Origin: Seriola aureovittata
Lineage: Eukaryota > Chordata > Actinopteri > Carangiformes > Carangidae
Direction: 5' to 3'
Length of the DNA stretch: 64,000 nt
NCBI RefSeq assembly: GCF_021018895.1
Contig: NC_079368.1
Span: 2,753,001 to 2,817,000 of the forward strand
Shown: piece after piece, positions 27,001 to 50,409 of the stretch
How positions within the stretch are numbered: position 1 is the stretch's first letter
How the letters are laid out: every line of letters begins with the position of its first letter
Notes under the pieces: model-generated
The model's input: only the letters and a program-made list of their open reading frames with translations
Told to the model about the DNA's origin: nothing
Database searches by the model: none
Translations under genes and position numbers: made by a program

Positions 27001-29775
27001 AGCGTGCCTCGTATTGTTTTCACCTTGTGAGTCTCTCTAATCCAGCTGGACGAATGGGCTTGTATGTGCGACTGTATTAATGTGACTGAACCACGTTGAA
27101 CTTCTTTCAACATTACTTTAAAAGACACCAGGACACTTAATTAGAATGTGGTGAATCTTTAACAGATGTAAACACATGATACTGAACCCTGGTCATGGCT
27201 GTCCAATTTTAACTTATTTTTGTATAGTAAGATACTTTCTTTTGTAGCTACTACTACAGCAGTGGGTTTCATTTTAAATGTGGCATATTTAATTACTGAC
27301 AGGACTGGGTCTCTACAGTATGTCTTTAACTCAGAGTACTGGAATACATCAAACACAGATGCTTTTTTCATATATTTCCAGATTTATCAGATCAGACTTA
27401 TAACACATAAATGAGTTTAAGTTTGGCTCAGCTTGTTTCAAGACAAAATTAATTGACTTCATAAAGTACTAAAGATGTCTCATTTTGTTATTAAAACTAA
27501 AACTTGTATTAGCGCCATTAGGGAACAGTTTCAATGCCCTGCTCTGTGTAGACACATGGACTTTATGACACCAATTGATGTAGCATCACCTTACCACAGA
27601 GGCTGTCTACAACACTAACACACTCACCTTGGTCAGTTTTGGTAGCAGGCTTCCAGTTCTCTGCACTGATCACAGGCAAGCACACTTGGCCCTTCTCATC
27701 AATGTTGGGGTGATAGATCTTTGTCTTGAATGTGATCTTGGGAGGCTTGAAAGGGTATTCAGTGGGGAAAATGATTTCGATCCTGAATGCACCTTTGTCA
27801 TAGGGAGGGTTGTCCTAAAAGTGAGAGATGGAGGTCAGTAAAAGAACCTGTGGGCAGATGTAAGGGAAGTCAAACAAGGAGCGGTTACTTACAGGAACAA
27901 TGAGCCCTTGCCATGACAATAGGTTTGACTCCTCGACTTGAATGTTTCTGAAGTTCTTCATTCCAGACCTGCGAATCTCTTCAAGTTCCTGGGGGAAGAA
28001 GCAGACAGTGAACGTTACACAAGGGAAGCAGGTGACAGAAAGAATTGAAACATAAAAAAATAGTTTTTAGTAAATTTACTTAAGAGCTGTACAAGTGCTG
28101 CTATTGATTTCCATTTAGGGATGAAGAAATATTCTACTTTTCACCCACTTCATTGAGTGTTGGGTATAATAAACCAGTTTGGAACTGGTTCCAAGTCTAT
28201 AACCGGGGATTTATTAAGAAACATGATTCACTGTTTTTAAATTCTTATTGATTCCTTAATCACAATGTGGTTAAAGGGAGGTGATGGGTGGCACAGGGGG
28301 TAGGTTCTTGCCCGCCACCTCACAGACAAAATGTGATAGCATGTACAGCTGTATATGATGATCTAAATATGCATACAATAAAATCAGAGCTATATTCAAT
28401 AACGACTGAAACAGATATGCAATATCAAATACTGTATTCAGTGGGATGCTACTGTGATATTATTACAGCGTAGCAAACTGCAGCCTGATAGTAAGGTTAA
28501 TAATTTTAGTGTCATCCTTCCTAGCTCATAATAACACTGGTGCTGGCTGGGACTGTCTGATCAGGGGAAGGACAGACATCATGACATACTGGTTTGATTA
28601 ATTCCTACAAAACAAAGGCGCGATGTGTAAGCCTGGTCTTTAATCGCTGTCATCTGCTAGATCCTGCTGGAGTCTATCTTTGGTGACTAGACACAAGTCT
28701 AAACTACTGCTCTGTGAAACACTGCTGATAACCAAGACCGTACTTTCGTCATGCCTCTGTCTTTTCTCGGGCTGATTTCCTGGTTGTGTTCTGACAACCA
28801 GTTTTTCAAGCTAAATATTGTTTTGTGTCGCCAGGTTCAAAGCAGCTTCTTTACAAAGCACACTGACTTGTCTCAGAAACGGCACATCCTGTGTTATGAT
28901 CTCAACCGCACATATTAAGTATATGATACTTTGCCAGGGTCATTTGTGCTTTTTATGCAGTACGTATGACCTCTACATTTAATATGAATGAATTGTAATG
29001 GAATAATAATGCAAAATCAAAAGAGGTCAGGTAAGTAATTAACATAGCTCTTTGTATCCTGGGCCAACAGCAGTGACATTTCTTCTGACTTTTACTTTCA
29101 CATACAAGCGCCCTCATTCTGTGGGTGGCAGCTTAAGACTGAGGTGAACAATCTGATTTAAAAAACACGTTTGCCGTGTGTCGCCCTCATGTTACAGCAG
29201 TGACTAATGTTAGCTGAGGATTTAGACTGATTTCGTGCTCAGCCGTGCCCTGATGACGGTCTCCCAAACCCGGCTGTCTGTGAGTTTGGCTAACGCTCAC
29301 CGGCTAGCTAGCTAAAACGCAGCTAAGATCCGAGGCTAGCGTGTTAGCTGATTAGCAAACGCCTTATGCGGTGGAAACTCGCTCATGGTCTTTTGTTGGC
29401 CACATCTAAACCCGCTCCCTCGGTCATACAACCCATAGCTGCCTGGCAGTCGGTGTTGGCTGGTAAACGAAGCACCATCTCGATGATGGTCTTCGGAAGG
29501 CTGACTCTAGACTCTCTGGCCTAATTTGCCGGTGCTTGGCTGCCTACCGTTGATATTGGGTCGGCTGGGTGAGCAGTAGTGACCTCTCGTTTTTAACAAG
29601 TTTACAGCTAAAAACAGACTCTAAATGTGTCTTCACTCCACAACATTATCCTATATGAGTTTAGGCGAATAAAGAACGCACCACTTAGTTGCCAACGCGT
29701 CTATTCACATTACAAATAGAATGAAAATAACGGGATCGGGAGATTTACCTTGGCCAGCCTCCTGCTCGCCGCCAT
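24046..29775 (-). CDS. ube2l3: Ubiquitin-conjugating enzyme E2 L3 (UbcH7)
   Basis: UBE2L3 takes ubiquitin from E1 and passes it to HECT and RBR ligases (parkin, HHARI, HOIP). Four exons join in frame: 29775-29749 (MAASRRLAK), 27988-27893, 27814-27628 and 24200-24046, giving 154 residues, the same as human. Splice sites are GT-AG. The HPN motif is at residues 76-78 and the catalytic Cys86 lies in [10 protein letters not shown]. The E3-contact loop around Phe63 (YPFKPPK) is intact. The C-terminus reads EKRPMD, where human has EKRPVD. The start ATG overlaps an AAGATGGCGGC YY1-type site. It is convergent with ydjc. All key residues are present. Whether this is the a or b teleost copy cannot be decided here. 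Confidence 0.97.
24201..27627 (-). other. ube2l3 intron 3
   Basis: A 3.4-kb intron with no exon-like frame recognised on either strand. It holds only short low-complexity runs such as atcatcatcattattatcat near 24761. Open frames at 25797-26063 and 26785-27030 have no recognisable motifs. Confidence 0.6.
27989..29748 (-). other. ube2l3 intron 1
   Basis: A 1.76-kb intron. Around 28270-28330 the phrase gggtggcacagggggtaggt resembles the head of a dispersed teleost repeat. The part near the first exon (29200-29500) is CpG-containing, with several gctagc motifs, and belongs to the promoter-proximal region. Confidence 0.55.
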
Positions 29776-29840
29776 CTTGAAATTACTGTGTGTTCCCAGA
29801 ATACACAGCGCGGCGAATATGGGTCTAGTCCATAGGTCTG
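29749..29840 (-). promoter_or_regulatory. ube2l3 start-site region with YY1-type element
   Basis: The minus strand reads aagATGGCGGCGAG across the start codon, a downstream YY1-type element common in TATA-less housekeeping promoters. The flank has CpGs (cagcgcggcgaa) and no TATA box in the expected place. The transcription start is not determined. Confidence 0.5.
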
Positions 29841-30754
29841 GTTGTGGGGCCGAGGATCGGCCATTAGCCCGTTAACTAGATCCCTGAAATGGACATTTCG
29901 GGCAAAAATCAAATTTTCTATCACATAACAGCCGCTGGTCGAGAAGAGAAACATTAAAATTAACTTGTTTTATGACCACAGGCTACTTTCAAGCTGGTTT
30001 AGTGTTAGATGTACAGTGTTACTTGAAATAGATAAGACTTAAATAGTTGATAAATTATGACTTTTTACCATGGATATGGCTTTTTAGAAATATTTAGACA
30101 GTATTTTCACCATATTATTCCAATATTATTCTCAGTTAAAGTTTTGTAGTGACTGCAATTGATGTCCATACGCAAATGTAGAATGCATATCTTGAATTTC
30201 CATATTTGAAATATATATACATTTTAAATAAAAAGAAATGAGAATGATATATAAAACTCATGAAAAATTGAACTGTTTGGTATATTGACATATGTCTAGC
30301 CCATACAAATATTTATGTTTATGTATGTTGTTTTGATATAGTTACATAATAAATAATATATTTCATTAACATATATGGTTGCAACATTTTATACCATATA
30401 TTGATTCATCATATAGATATTTTTAACATATGTACATACATCATTTTTGCTGGTATTGATATTTCATATATATCTTAATATATCCAGAGGATGTATGTGA
30501 TAATAATACATCCCCTTGTAGGTGACATATACAGCAACATCACTGTTGATATAGGGACATATACTGTATGTCATATTACATTTCTGTATGGGTGTGTATC
30601 GTGTAGAAACTAGTTTATTATTTAACCTGCTGATTGTTGTAACACTAGATATGATCGGTAGAATGTGTATTCTGGAATTTGATAAAGGTATTGTTAAAAA
30701 AAAAATCCCAATTGATTGTCTACACAGCAGTGCTGTTGTATGGTTGTTTTAATG
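29841..30754. other. AT-rich spacer between ube2l3 and pias2-like
   Basis: The stretch is strongly AT-rich with many catatat motifs and no gene signal. It may be older mobile-element sequence preceding the L1 fragment, but I cannot classify it. Confidence 0.4.
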
Positions 30755-31010
30755 TGTGGGTCAAATATATGTCTCTTCATATAAATCCCCTAGCAGAGGA
30801 ACTGCAATCTTGATTAATAAAATAAATATCCCATTTATATTACAAAAATCAATAACAAACACAAGTGGCAGATTCATCATAATAATGCATAAGTATTTAT
30901 GTCAGATTTGGTGTTACTGACAAATGTAAAGGCTTTGGAATAATGGGTGGAGATTTTAATGTCATGTTAAACCCTGCTTTAGATAAATCTAGCCCAGTTG
31001 GATTTATAAA
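30755..31010 (+). mobile_element. L1-like LINE fragment, endonuclease part
   Basis: The plus strand translates, with frame shifts, to RGTAILIN, then IPFILQKSI, TSGRFIIIMHK and GIMGGDFNVMLNPALDKSSP. These are hallmark segments of the apurinic endonuclease domain of L1-clade ORF2 (the GGDFN core). Stops and frame breaks show a dead copy. It may extend to about 31420, where similarity fades. Confidence 0.65.
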
Positions 31011-31719
31011 ATTTAAAAAATAAAGTTAAATCCAAATAGATGAGAGAAGTGCATAAGATTTTATATACAGAAAAAATCTAATTCAGTGAAATCTATGAAA
31101 TCAATGTTAAGGGGACAAGACATTTTACATTTGCATTTAGGAAACGCAAGAAATGTATTAACAGACACTAACTTGAGAAAGAAGATGTGAAGCACTCCAT
31201 AAAATGAGAACTGGAGAGAAACTCCAAGTGGTTTACACAACACAGAGATAAAATACAATCTAACTTAGATTTATTGTGAATTTTTTAAATACAGGAAGCT
31301 GTATAACTTGCAAACAGCTCACTTTGAAATCGAAATACCTGAAAAACCAAGAACTGCCTGAACTGTCAGACTGTCATCAGACATCTTATCAATAATTAAA
31401 TCATTACGGCAGCCAGATCATCAGGCTACCTGCCCAATGCTCCAGTTTCCAGCCTCAACTACATCTGGTTGTCAGCTTGTCAGTCATTCTGGGCCTCCAT
31501 TCACTGGCTGCCCTCTCTGGACCCCAGTACCCTGCTTTGCCTCCAGAGGCATCACCTTCCTCATCCACTGAGCCAGTTTCATCCATCTGTGCTGCCCCTG
31601 TATTGTCAGCCCATGGAGTGCTGCTCATCAGCTTTCCAGACTTCAGGCTGCCTGCCTGAGTTGATCCTGCCTCCAGATCAGGGGCTTCATTTACTAAAGG
31701 GGCTATTTGGTGCTTGATA

Positions 31720-32045
31720 AGAGATTTGGCCATCGTTATAATACGTCGTCTGAGCAGCGATACTTCCTCAGGGCAGATTGGATGCTACAGTGAGTCACTA
31801 TTGGAAAGTGACAAGATGTGCTGATAGGTAGCTGGTTACAATGCTAACTTCACTAGCAGAAAAGAAGTGCTATACATAGAAGCCAAATAAGAGGGTTTCT
31901 TTCCACCACTGGAGGCAGCGCTTGGTGAGTAAAGGAATGAAGTTTGATGCTGAACTCATGTTTCTTCTAGACCTGTAAGTTAACAGCTGTTAATGTCAGC
32001 GTTGGCTATGTGGCAAAACTTACAAATAGCTCCTTTGAAGTAACA
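31720..32045. repeat. Unclassified dispersed repeat, copy A
   Basis: It shares ordered phrases with 38141-38275 (ggacgctacagtgact-like) and 59840-60066 (ctggaggcagc/gagtaaaggaatgaag and tggcaaaacttacaaatagc, the latter identical). Ends are not defined. Confidence 0.6.
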
Positions 32046-34490
32046 TCACTACATCATCCAGTATTCAAGTCTTCTTCATGGTTCTCTCTGCCTGTGCAGC
32101 TCAGTCTTTTGTGACATACAGAGAGCAAGATTTGCCTGTGGTTGTATAGCTATATCCTATTTTGATCAATATTTTTTTTCCTACCATTGCAACAAGAGAG
32201 TTTGATGGTTACCTGCTGAACCGTTACCCTGATCCTGAAGCTGGCCTGCAGCAATGTTAGAATGTGGCTCCCTGCAGGACATGAGCCAGGGTAAGGGTGA
32301 CCACTGTGAGGTTCAAGGCCCAGCTCCAGTGCTTTTGTACACCAAGGATTACCCCAGAGAGGGCATGTTTGATTCTCCACAACATTGGAGAATCAGAGTT
32401 AGATGACAATGTCCAACTCAACCGCTGAACGATCCCGATAACGGTCCTGACAACCCTGCTGACTCATAAGATGAAGAGCAGTGAGACACAATATGCTACC
32501 ATCACCGCTGATTGACCCATCACCTCCCCAGTAAATAATAAAGACAATGTGCCTTTCTTTTTATGAAGTTCTTTATTTCCTGCAAGTCCGAATAAAGAAC
32601 AGTTATATTTTTTGTGTTGTTCAAACAGTTAAAATCATCCACCTGTGGACACCTCAACACCTTTAACTGATGCTGCACTGAGGTGTATTTCTGTCTTTGT
32701 CTCCATCTCATTTCCCAATTAATTTCTCCGATTACACCTTGTGCAGCTGTTTCACAGGAAGCGATAGGAAGAGAAAAACATGACAGTGAATGTCACAGTG
32801 CCAGGTCTACTTAGTTTCATTGTACGCTCTGGGCCAATGCTGAACAACATCTTACTGAGGTGAGTTGTGATGTGGAGGTGGATGGCCCCTCTCCCTCTGG
32901 CTGTGTTAGAGAAAAAGAAGGTTCTATCTTTTTATGGTACAAGACTGTCATCAACTGTTATATGTTATTTTTAAGGTGTAAACCTCAATAGGCCTCTCTG
33001 TATCATCCCTCTCTGTGGCAGCTGACAAGGTGTCTTCATCAGAAATGAAAATGAACTACTGTATGTTTATGTTCAACCCATTATGACAAATCTGTGGAGT
33101 ATTACGAGTACAATTACATCTGCATAGAGGTGAGTTATGGCTTTACCAGACACCATGGTTTACACCATCAGTAAATGATAGAAGATGAAGAAGACTGGAC
33201 AGTTAAAGACAGGTCTATTGTTGATAATGGAGGTCAAATCTGAACATATCCATATTTGGTGACTTCTGTGTATAAGCTGTTGTGAAGTGTTGTTTTGAAA
33301 TAGACTATATTAAACAGTGTTAGTGTCAGCTGATGTCTGAAAAAGAAATTTCACTTACTTAAATATATCACGTGTTGAATGAAGCCACAGGATGTTTTCT
33401 AATTAGGCTAAACAACACCACAATTGCTTGTAATGAAATCATATCTCACCCATTTCAACTATCTTCAGTTGTTGCCAAGTACATTTTGTGTTGGGTTGGG
33501 TCATACATTACATACAGATGTAACAAATTAAAGGAAAAACCTGAATGAAGGAATGGAGAAACATAATGAATTCAGATGCTTCCACATCATGCACTGTAGC
33601 AGGTATGAAATGTTGAGCAGGGTTCAGTCACAGAGATGCTCAACTGCCTGGTGGTTTCAATAGGATCAGTGACATCTGCATGTAGCTCTATGGGAAAGAC
33701 ATCAGTAAGACAATAAAACTGTGGTCAACAGAGTATGTTTGATGCCTGTGATGGTCAATTTAAGACAAAATTTACAGTAATTATTTCAGGCACAAACTGG
33801 TTTCAGTGAAAATTCTGCCTTGTAAACAATATTGGTGTAAAGAAGTAGTGCCATCAAGTAACAGTGCTGTTAGCCACTTTTGTCTTATTGATTTGCATAA
33901 GCAGTGCTCTCTAAAGAGGGTACTGTACAGTACATATTAGATAGCTAATAGTCCACTTAGTTACCGAGTGCTAGGCAGGTCTGGCACGGCTAGAATGGAG
34001 AGCTGATATTTCATCGAGATATATGTAGCACTAGTCCAGGAAAGAATACAATATGATTGTGTGGTGGAAGACTCAGCAGCCAAGTCTGTGCTGTCAGACC
34101 TGGATCATCAGACTCCACCAGTTGCACCAGTGTAATGTTCCAGTTGAGGCAGGAGAAATGCCACCTACTGGATAAATCTAAGGGAACACAAAGAAAGTCA
34201 TCCACCTAAAAGGACGGTTGGAGAGTTAGTGCAAAACACAAGTGTGGATGGGTAGGGAAAATGCTTGTATGGACATGGAACAACTAAATATTAAGCATAG
34301 AAATAACACATTCGATCCAGTTTAAGAATATAGCAGATATAGGGACAGGAATTACAGTGACCGTATACACCCTTTTACAGATGTGTCAAAGGATCCACTA
34401 ACAGAGGCCATAGGGGCACTGAAGAAACATATATTTGATGGGGACATGGTGTAGGGAACGTGAGAAAGGGCATACATGCAAATATTTTTT
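32046..34490. other. Intergenic stretch, no gene seen
   Basis: No exon with supporting splice sites or protein motif was recognised on either strand. Open frames at 32150-32380 and 34011-34205 are short and unsupported. Confidence 0.5.
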
Positions 34491-34494
34491 TTAT

Positions 34495-34640
34495 CCCGTT
34501 ATCTCAAGATAACAAAGCTTGTTATATATTTATAATTACCTTGTTATTCAGAGATCAGGTCAGATCACATTCAGTCAAAACCGCTTTCTCCGGATAATAT
34601 CTTGTTATCTCCAGATAACGAGCTTTGTAATGATAACGGA
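34495..34640. mobile_element. Small MITE with gttatctcNagataac palindromic ends
   Basis: The left end cccgttatctcaagataaca followed by aagcttgttat is mirrored at the right end by cttgttatctccagataacg then agctttgtaatgataacgg. Length is about 145 bp with no coding capacity. Confidence 0.7.
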
Positions 34641-35149
34641 AAAAAATAGTTTGGTCTTTCTCCACCTTGGTATGGGAGAAAATGGATATGTAGGTTTTTA
34701 GAAAGCAACTGCACTAATTACAAAGTTGTAGTGGACAACTAGAAAATTCCCGAAGAAATTTTGAATGTGCCTGCTGCTTCTTGCGTATCCATCACACACA
34801 GTATCATTCATATTGTAAAGACTTATCCTAACTCTTCAGTCACAGCAGGTATGACTCAAAAACCTCCTTGAAACTGTGAGGACTGGCCAAAGTGACCTCA
34901 CAATGATGGTTTCTAACCTAAATTTGTCCCCACAACCATAGTAAGACATGTAAACACATATGTACATGCCCTTACAGAAGTTGATCTGCAATAAAGCTTG
35001 GACAAAACATAGCAAAGCAACTGCACTTGTGTGCATCTGTCAATGTGCGTGTGCGTATTGTTGTATGTGGCAGTAGAGCTGTCTACCATAGAGCCTCCAG
35101 GAGGAGGAGGGAAAAAACGCACATACAACCCCCTCTGTCTCCCAAGGCA

Positions 35150-35400
35150 GACAACAGCTTTAAAGGTGTAGTGTGTAAGATCTGGCCAGAATTTTTGTTT
35201 AAAATGTTCAAAAAATGTACTAACCCTATCAATAGTATGTGAAGGAGCCACAGTGATAATGTCATGACCAAGACCTCCATCTATAGTATTTCAAAGACAA
35301 AGAAGAACGGCAAAGAAGAGAAGAAAACATGAGTAAATCCTGGTGTGGTTTTCCACCACAGGAGACAGCTCTGGGCGAGTAACATCTAATGTTGGTCTGT
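35150..35400. repeat. Percomorph-type dispersed repeat (aaaggtgtagtgtgtaagat)
   Basis: The phrase aggtgtagtgtgtaagatct, followed by gtgaaggagccacagtgata and a ccaccacaggagacagctct segment, resembles an abundant fish element. Its second half resembles parts of the repeats at 31890 and 59930. Confidence 0.45.
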
Positions 35401-36599
35401 AGCGAAAAGTATCATTAGTGCAAATGACAAAACGTACCGACAAACACTTCAAGTGACATAAATGTATGATTGATGATGTTGACAGACGTTTAAGTGATTT
35501 AGTAGAATTCAGTCTGTTCCTGCAGCTGTTGTCCAGATAGATGCGTCACTAACTTTTTTTACAAGTAAAACAAAGAGACTGTTTGATCCAGAACCAGCGG
35601 GTTCAGGATCCACTGCCTAATACTGTATTTATTTTTTTTCCATATTAGTATCTATCCGTACTATTTATTATACAAACACAACAGTCCTAACATGTTTGAA
35701 TATAAAGATCTAAAGACTTGCATGATCTAAACTAATTGTCATGGTCAAGTCAGGTCAAGTCAATTTTTAATTTGTATTTGTATGTTTTATTTGTATGTAT
35801 GTAATTGATCTGTTATTTAGGAAAATTTTCAGGGATGGCAGTTATCATCTACTCTTACTCTGAACATTCCCTGCAATACACACCCATTATAAGATCTGAA
35901 ACTGTCTAAAAATAACACAACACGTAAACTGCAATTTTGTGAAAACCGTAATAGTTGTCAAAATACTAATTTAACCCAAAAGAGTTTCATGTCTTGTGAC
36001 CCCTTTAACATTTCAATCATTGTTCTATGTTGAAGTATGACGCAGCAGTAGAGCTCCAACGAGAGGTGGTTTGGTCGTTTTCACAACGTCTCCCCATTCA
36101 TTGTCTATGGGATTTTTGTTCGCCTTTTATCGCCATTTACGTCACCATGGTTACTCGAATCGCTATGAAAAGTTATAGCACACCAGTACCTGTGATGGAC
36201 CGTATATAATCGAGCCGCGCGCATTGAAATATATATTGTCTGGGTTTTCTCAAAGCTGCGGGACTAGTTACGCACCGAAATTTCGATACAGTATGATACA
36301 GAATGCCTTCAATGCTATTTGATTGCAGGCACATAATTACAACCAAAGGTGGCATTAATATAATTAAATGGATGTCAACAGCCGTTACACCACAAAGGAG
36401 AAAGAGAAGAGTCCCAGCACCAGTACAAGTCACAAACAAATCGCTTTTCTTCAGACTAAGTTGAGAAGAATGGAACAAGACTTGCATTTGCATGTTAACG
36501 CGCCAAAATATGCGTCTTAAATGGTAGAGCGTGTACCTGATAACACGCAATTTTATTGACGAAATCTAGATATTAACATGCATACGGAGTTATTTGCGC

Positions 36600-36704
36600 A
36601 AATACAGCGATGTAACCGTAAACGGGCCCGTACCGGATCTCCACTGCCCAGCTGTGGCGTCACCTGGAAGTAGTCAAGCTGGGCGGGATGACCGGAACAA
36701 CAAG
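36600..36704 (+). promoter_or_regulatory. Probable pias2-like promoter
   Basis: Immediately upstream of the putative start codon lie gaccggaacaac (ETS-type), gggcgggatg (Sp-type) and CAAGATGGTGGAG across the start (YY1-type). Upstream DNA from 36180 has CpGs (cgagccgcgcgc). There is no TATA box in the expected position. Confidence 0.5.
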
Positions 36705-48697
<11,993 letters not shown>

Positions 48698-49785
48698 GCC
48701 ACGTCTCTCTGGACCTTTTCAGGCCTGGTTTTTGTGGCCTTTTTTTAAAAAAAAATCCAGACTACATGTACATGACGAGTTTTACATGGAAGCATCCAAA
48801 TTGGTATAAATGAGCTCTTTGATGACCTGAACGGTTTCCGCAGGCGTGTCTGTCGTCGTCCTCTGGTGTTTCGTCCTGTGGGAGGATGGTGAATGGTTTT
48901 GGTGACCGAGACAGACAATTTCCCAAAGGTGTGTCAGTGAAGTTCTCCAATCTTTAATCACATTACATCAATACAAAGGTTTAGTCCAACACCCCTAGGG
49001 TTTTACTTCTGGTCTGTATCGCTTCACCTGTCACTCACTGACGTCGGGCAGGGAGTGTACACTGAGTGGAATCAGAGGAAGACCTCTCACATGACATGTC
49101 TGTGTTCATATCAGAAATGTTGCCTTAACCAGTATGCAGTTTCTTTGTGTTTCACCGTACAGTTTTACAGTGACTGTATAGCTGGTCCTCTGACGTCCAT
49201 ACATCAATACAGATACAATACTTAAATAACCCATCGTCAGCTCTGCAGAGGTCTGAGGTTTTCCTGACACTCTCTTCACACGTTGGAAACACGTAGGACA
49301 TTGGAATCTTCATTTATACCAATTTGTTCGCCTGCACATGTGAATCTGACTTCAGCGCGTTCAGGCATGGTCGACCTGACCTGTGCCTCATCGTCACAGA
49401 GCAGAGTCAGGCTGAGGGGAGGAAGAGCTCGGACTGACAGCATCCTTGCATGTGACTCACTGGTTGGATGGAGGAGCCCCTCCCCCCCCCTGTGGACTGA
49501 TGAACAGACTGTTGACTGTGGGGGTGTCTGACCCCCCTCACTCAGCGTGGGCGGGGCTGTCTCTGTCTGTGTCACTGTACCTGCTCCAGCTTTGCCTTTC
49601 ATTTACACTGACAGGAACAAGGAGGGCAGGTCAGTAACTCATGTTTTGATTGGCCCTCACAGATGTCATTCAGAACCTCGATCGGGGTTGTTACAGGGCA
49701 GCTTCTCTGTCACACAAATGTAAAGTTTGTTCCTTTGTTCCGCTGTAATTTAGTCAGAGCAATAATAATTTAACTAGTGTTAGTT

Positions 49786-49791
49786 AATAAA
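49786..49791 (+). terminator. pias2-like polyadenylation signal (candidate)
   Basis: AATAAA about 1.09 kb after the stop codon, the first canonical signal in the 3' flank. Another AATAAA is near 50754. Confidence 0.45.
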
Positions 49792-49925
49792 GTTGTAAAT
49801 GTAGTTCAGCTACTGGTCCACACCACTCTGCCTCCTCCTGTCTGTCCTCCATTTCTCTGCTTGTTTGATGCACTCACCTGCTTCCTCTCTGAGTCACATG
49901 TTCAGATATCAGTCTGTACGGAGCT

Positions 49926-50140
49926 GGAGTCAGGATGTGGTTAGCCTAGCTTAGCATAAAGACTGGAAGCAGAGGGAAACAGTTAGCCTAAGTTCACAGA
50001 TACACCTACCAACATCTAACACTCAGTGATGAACATGTTTAATGTCATCAGATCTGTCAGAGCCACGGCTAGCTGTTTCCCTCTGCTTCAAGTCTTTATG
50101 CTAAGCTAGGCTAACCAGGTTCCTGACTCCATCTTCTCAA
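49926..50140. repeat. Inverted repeat (gcctagcttagcataaagac) of a teleost MITE
   Basis: The left arm has ggagtcaggatgtggttagc, ctagcttagcataaagactg and gaagcagagggaaacag. The right arm has the reverse complement ctgtttccctctgcttcaag, tctttatgctaagctaggct and aacc...tcctgactcc. The arms are about 65 bp with an 80-bp loop, a structure typical of an abundant fish foldback element. Confidence 0.85.
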
Positions 50141-50343
50141 GTCAGTAAGTCTGTTTCCAAAAGTATTGAACTGTTCCTTTAAATTTTCTCACAGACAGTT
50201 TGAGACAGTTCAGAGGATTTTACAGTGTTCGGTTCATTTTGTTCCTGTCACTTCTCTGACCTCTGACCTCTCTGCTCTCTGTGGCTCATGCTGTGTGTTG
50301 ATGACACTTTGTGTTGGTGATGGACGTGAACATTTGTTAACAC

Positions 50344-50400
50344 CATCATCATCATCATCATCATAATCATAATCATCATCATCATCATCATCATTATTAT
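50344..50400. repeat. (ATC)n microsatellite with AAT interruptions
   Basis: A run of about 18 trinucleotides, mostly ATC, ending in ATT units. Confidence 0.95.
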
Positions 50401-50409
50401 TCTTCACCG

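Noticed and set aside
49276..49637. Open frames on both strands just after the pias2 stop
   Set aside because: They fall within the 3' UTR before the candidate polyadenylation signal and have no recognisable motif.
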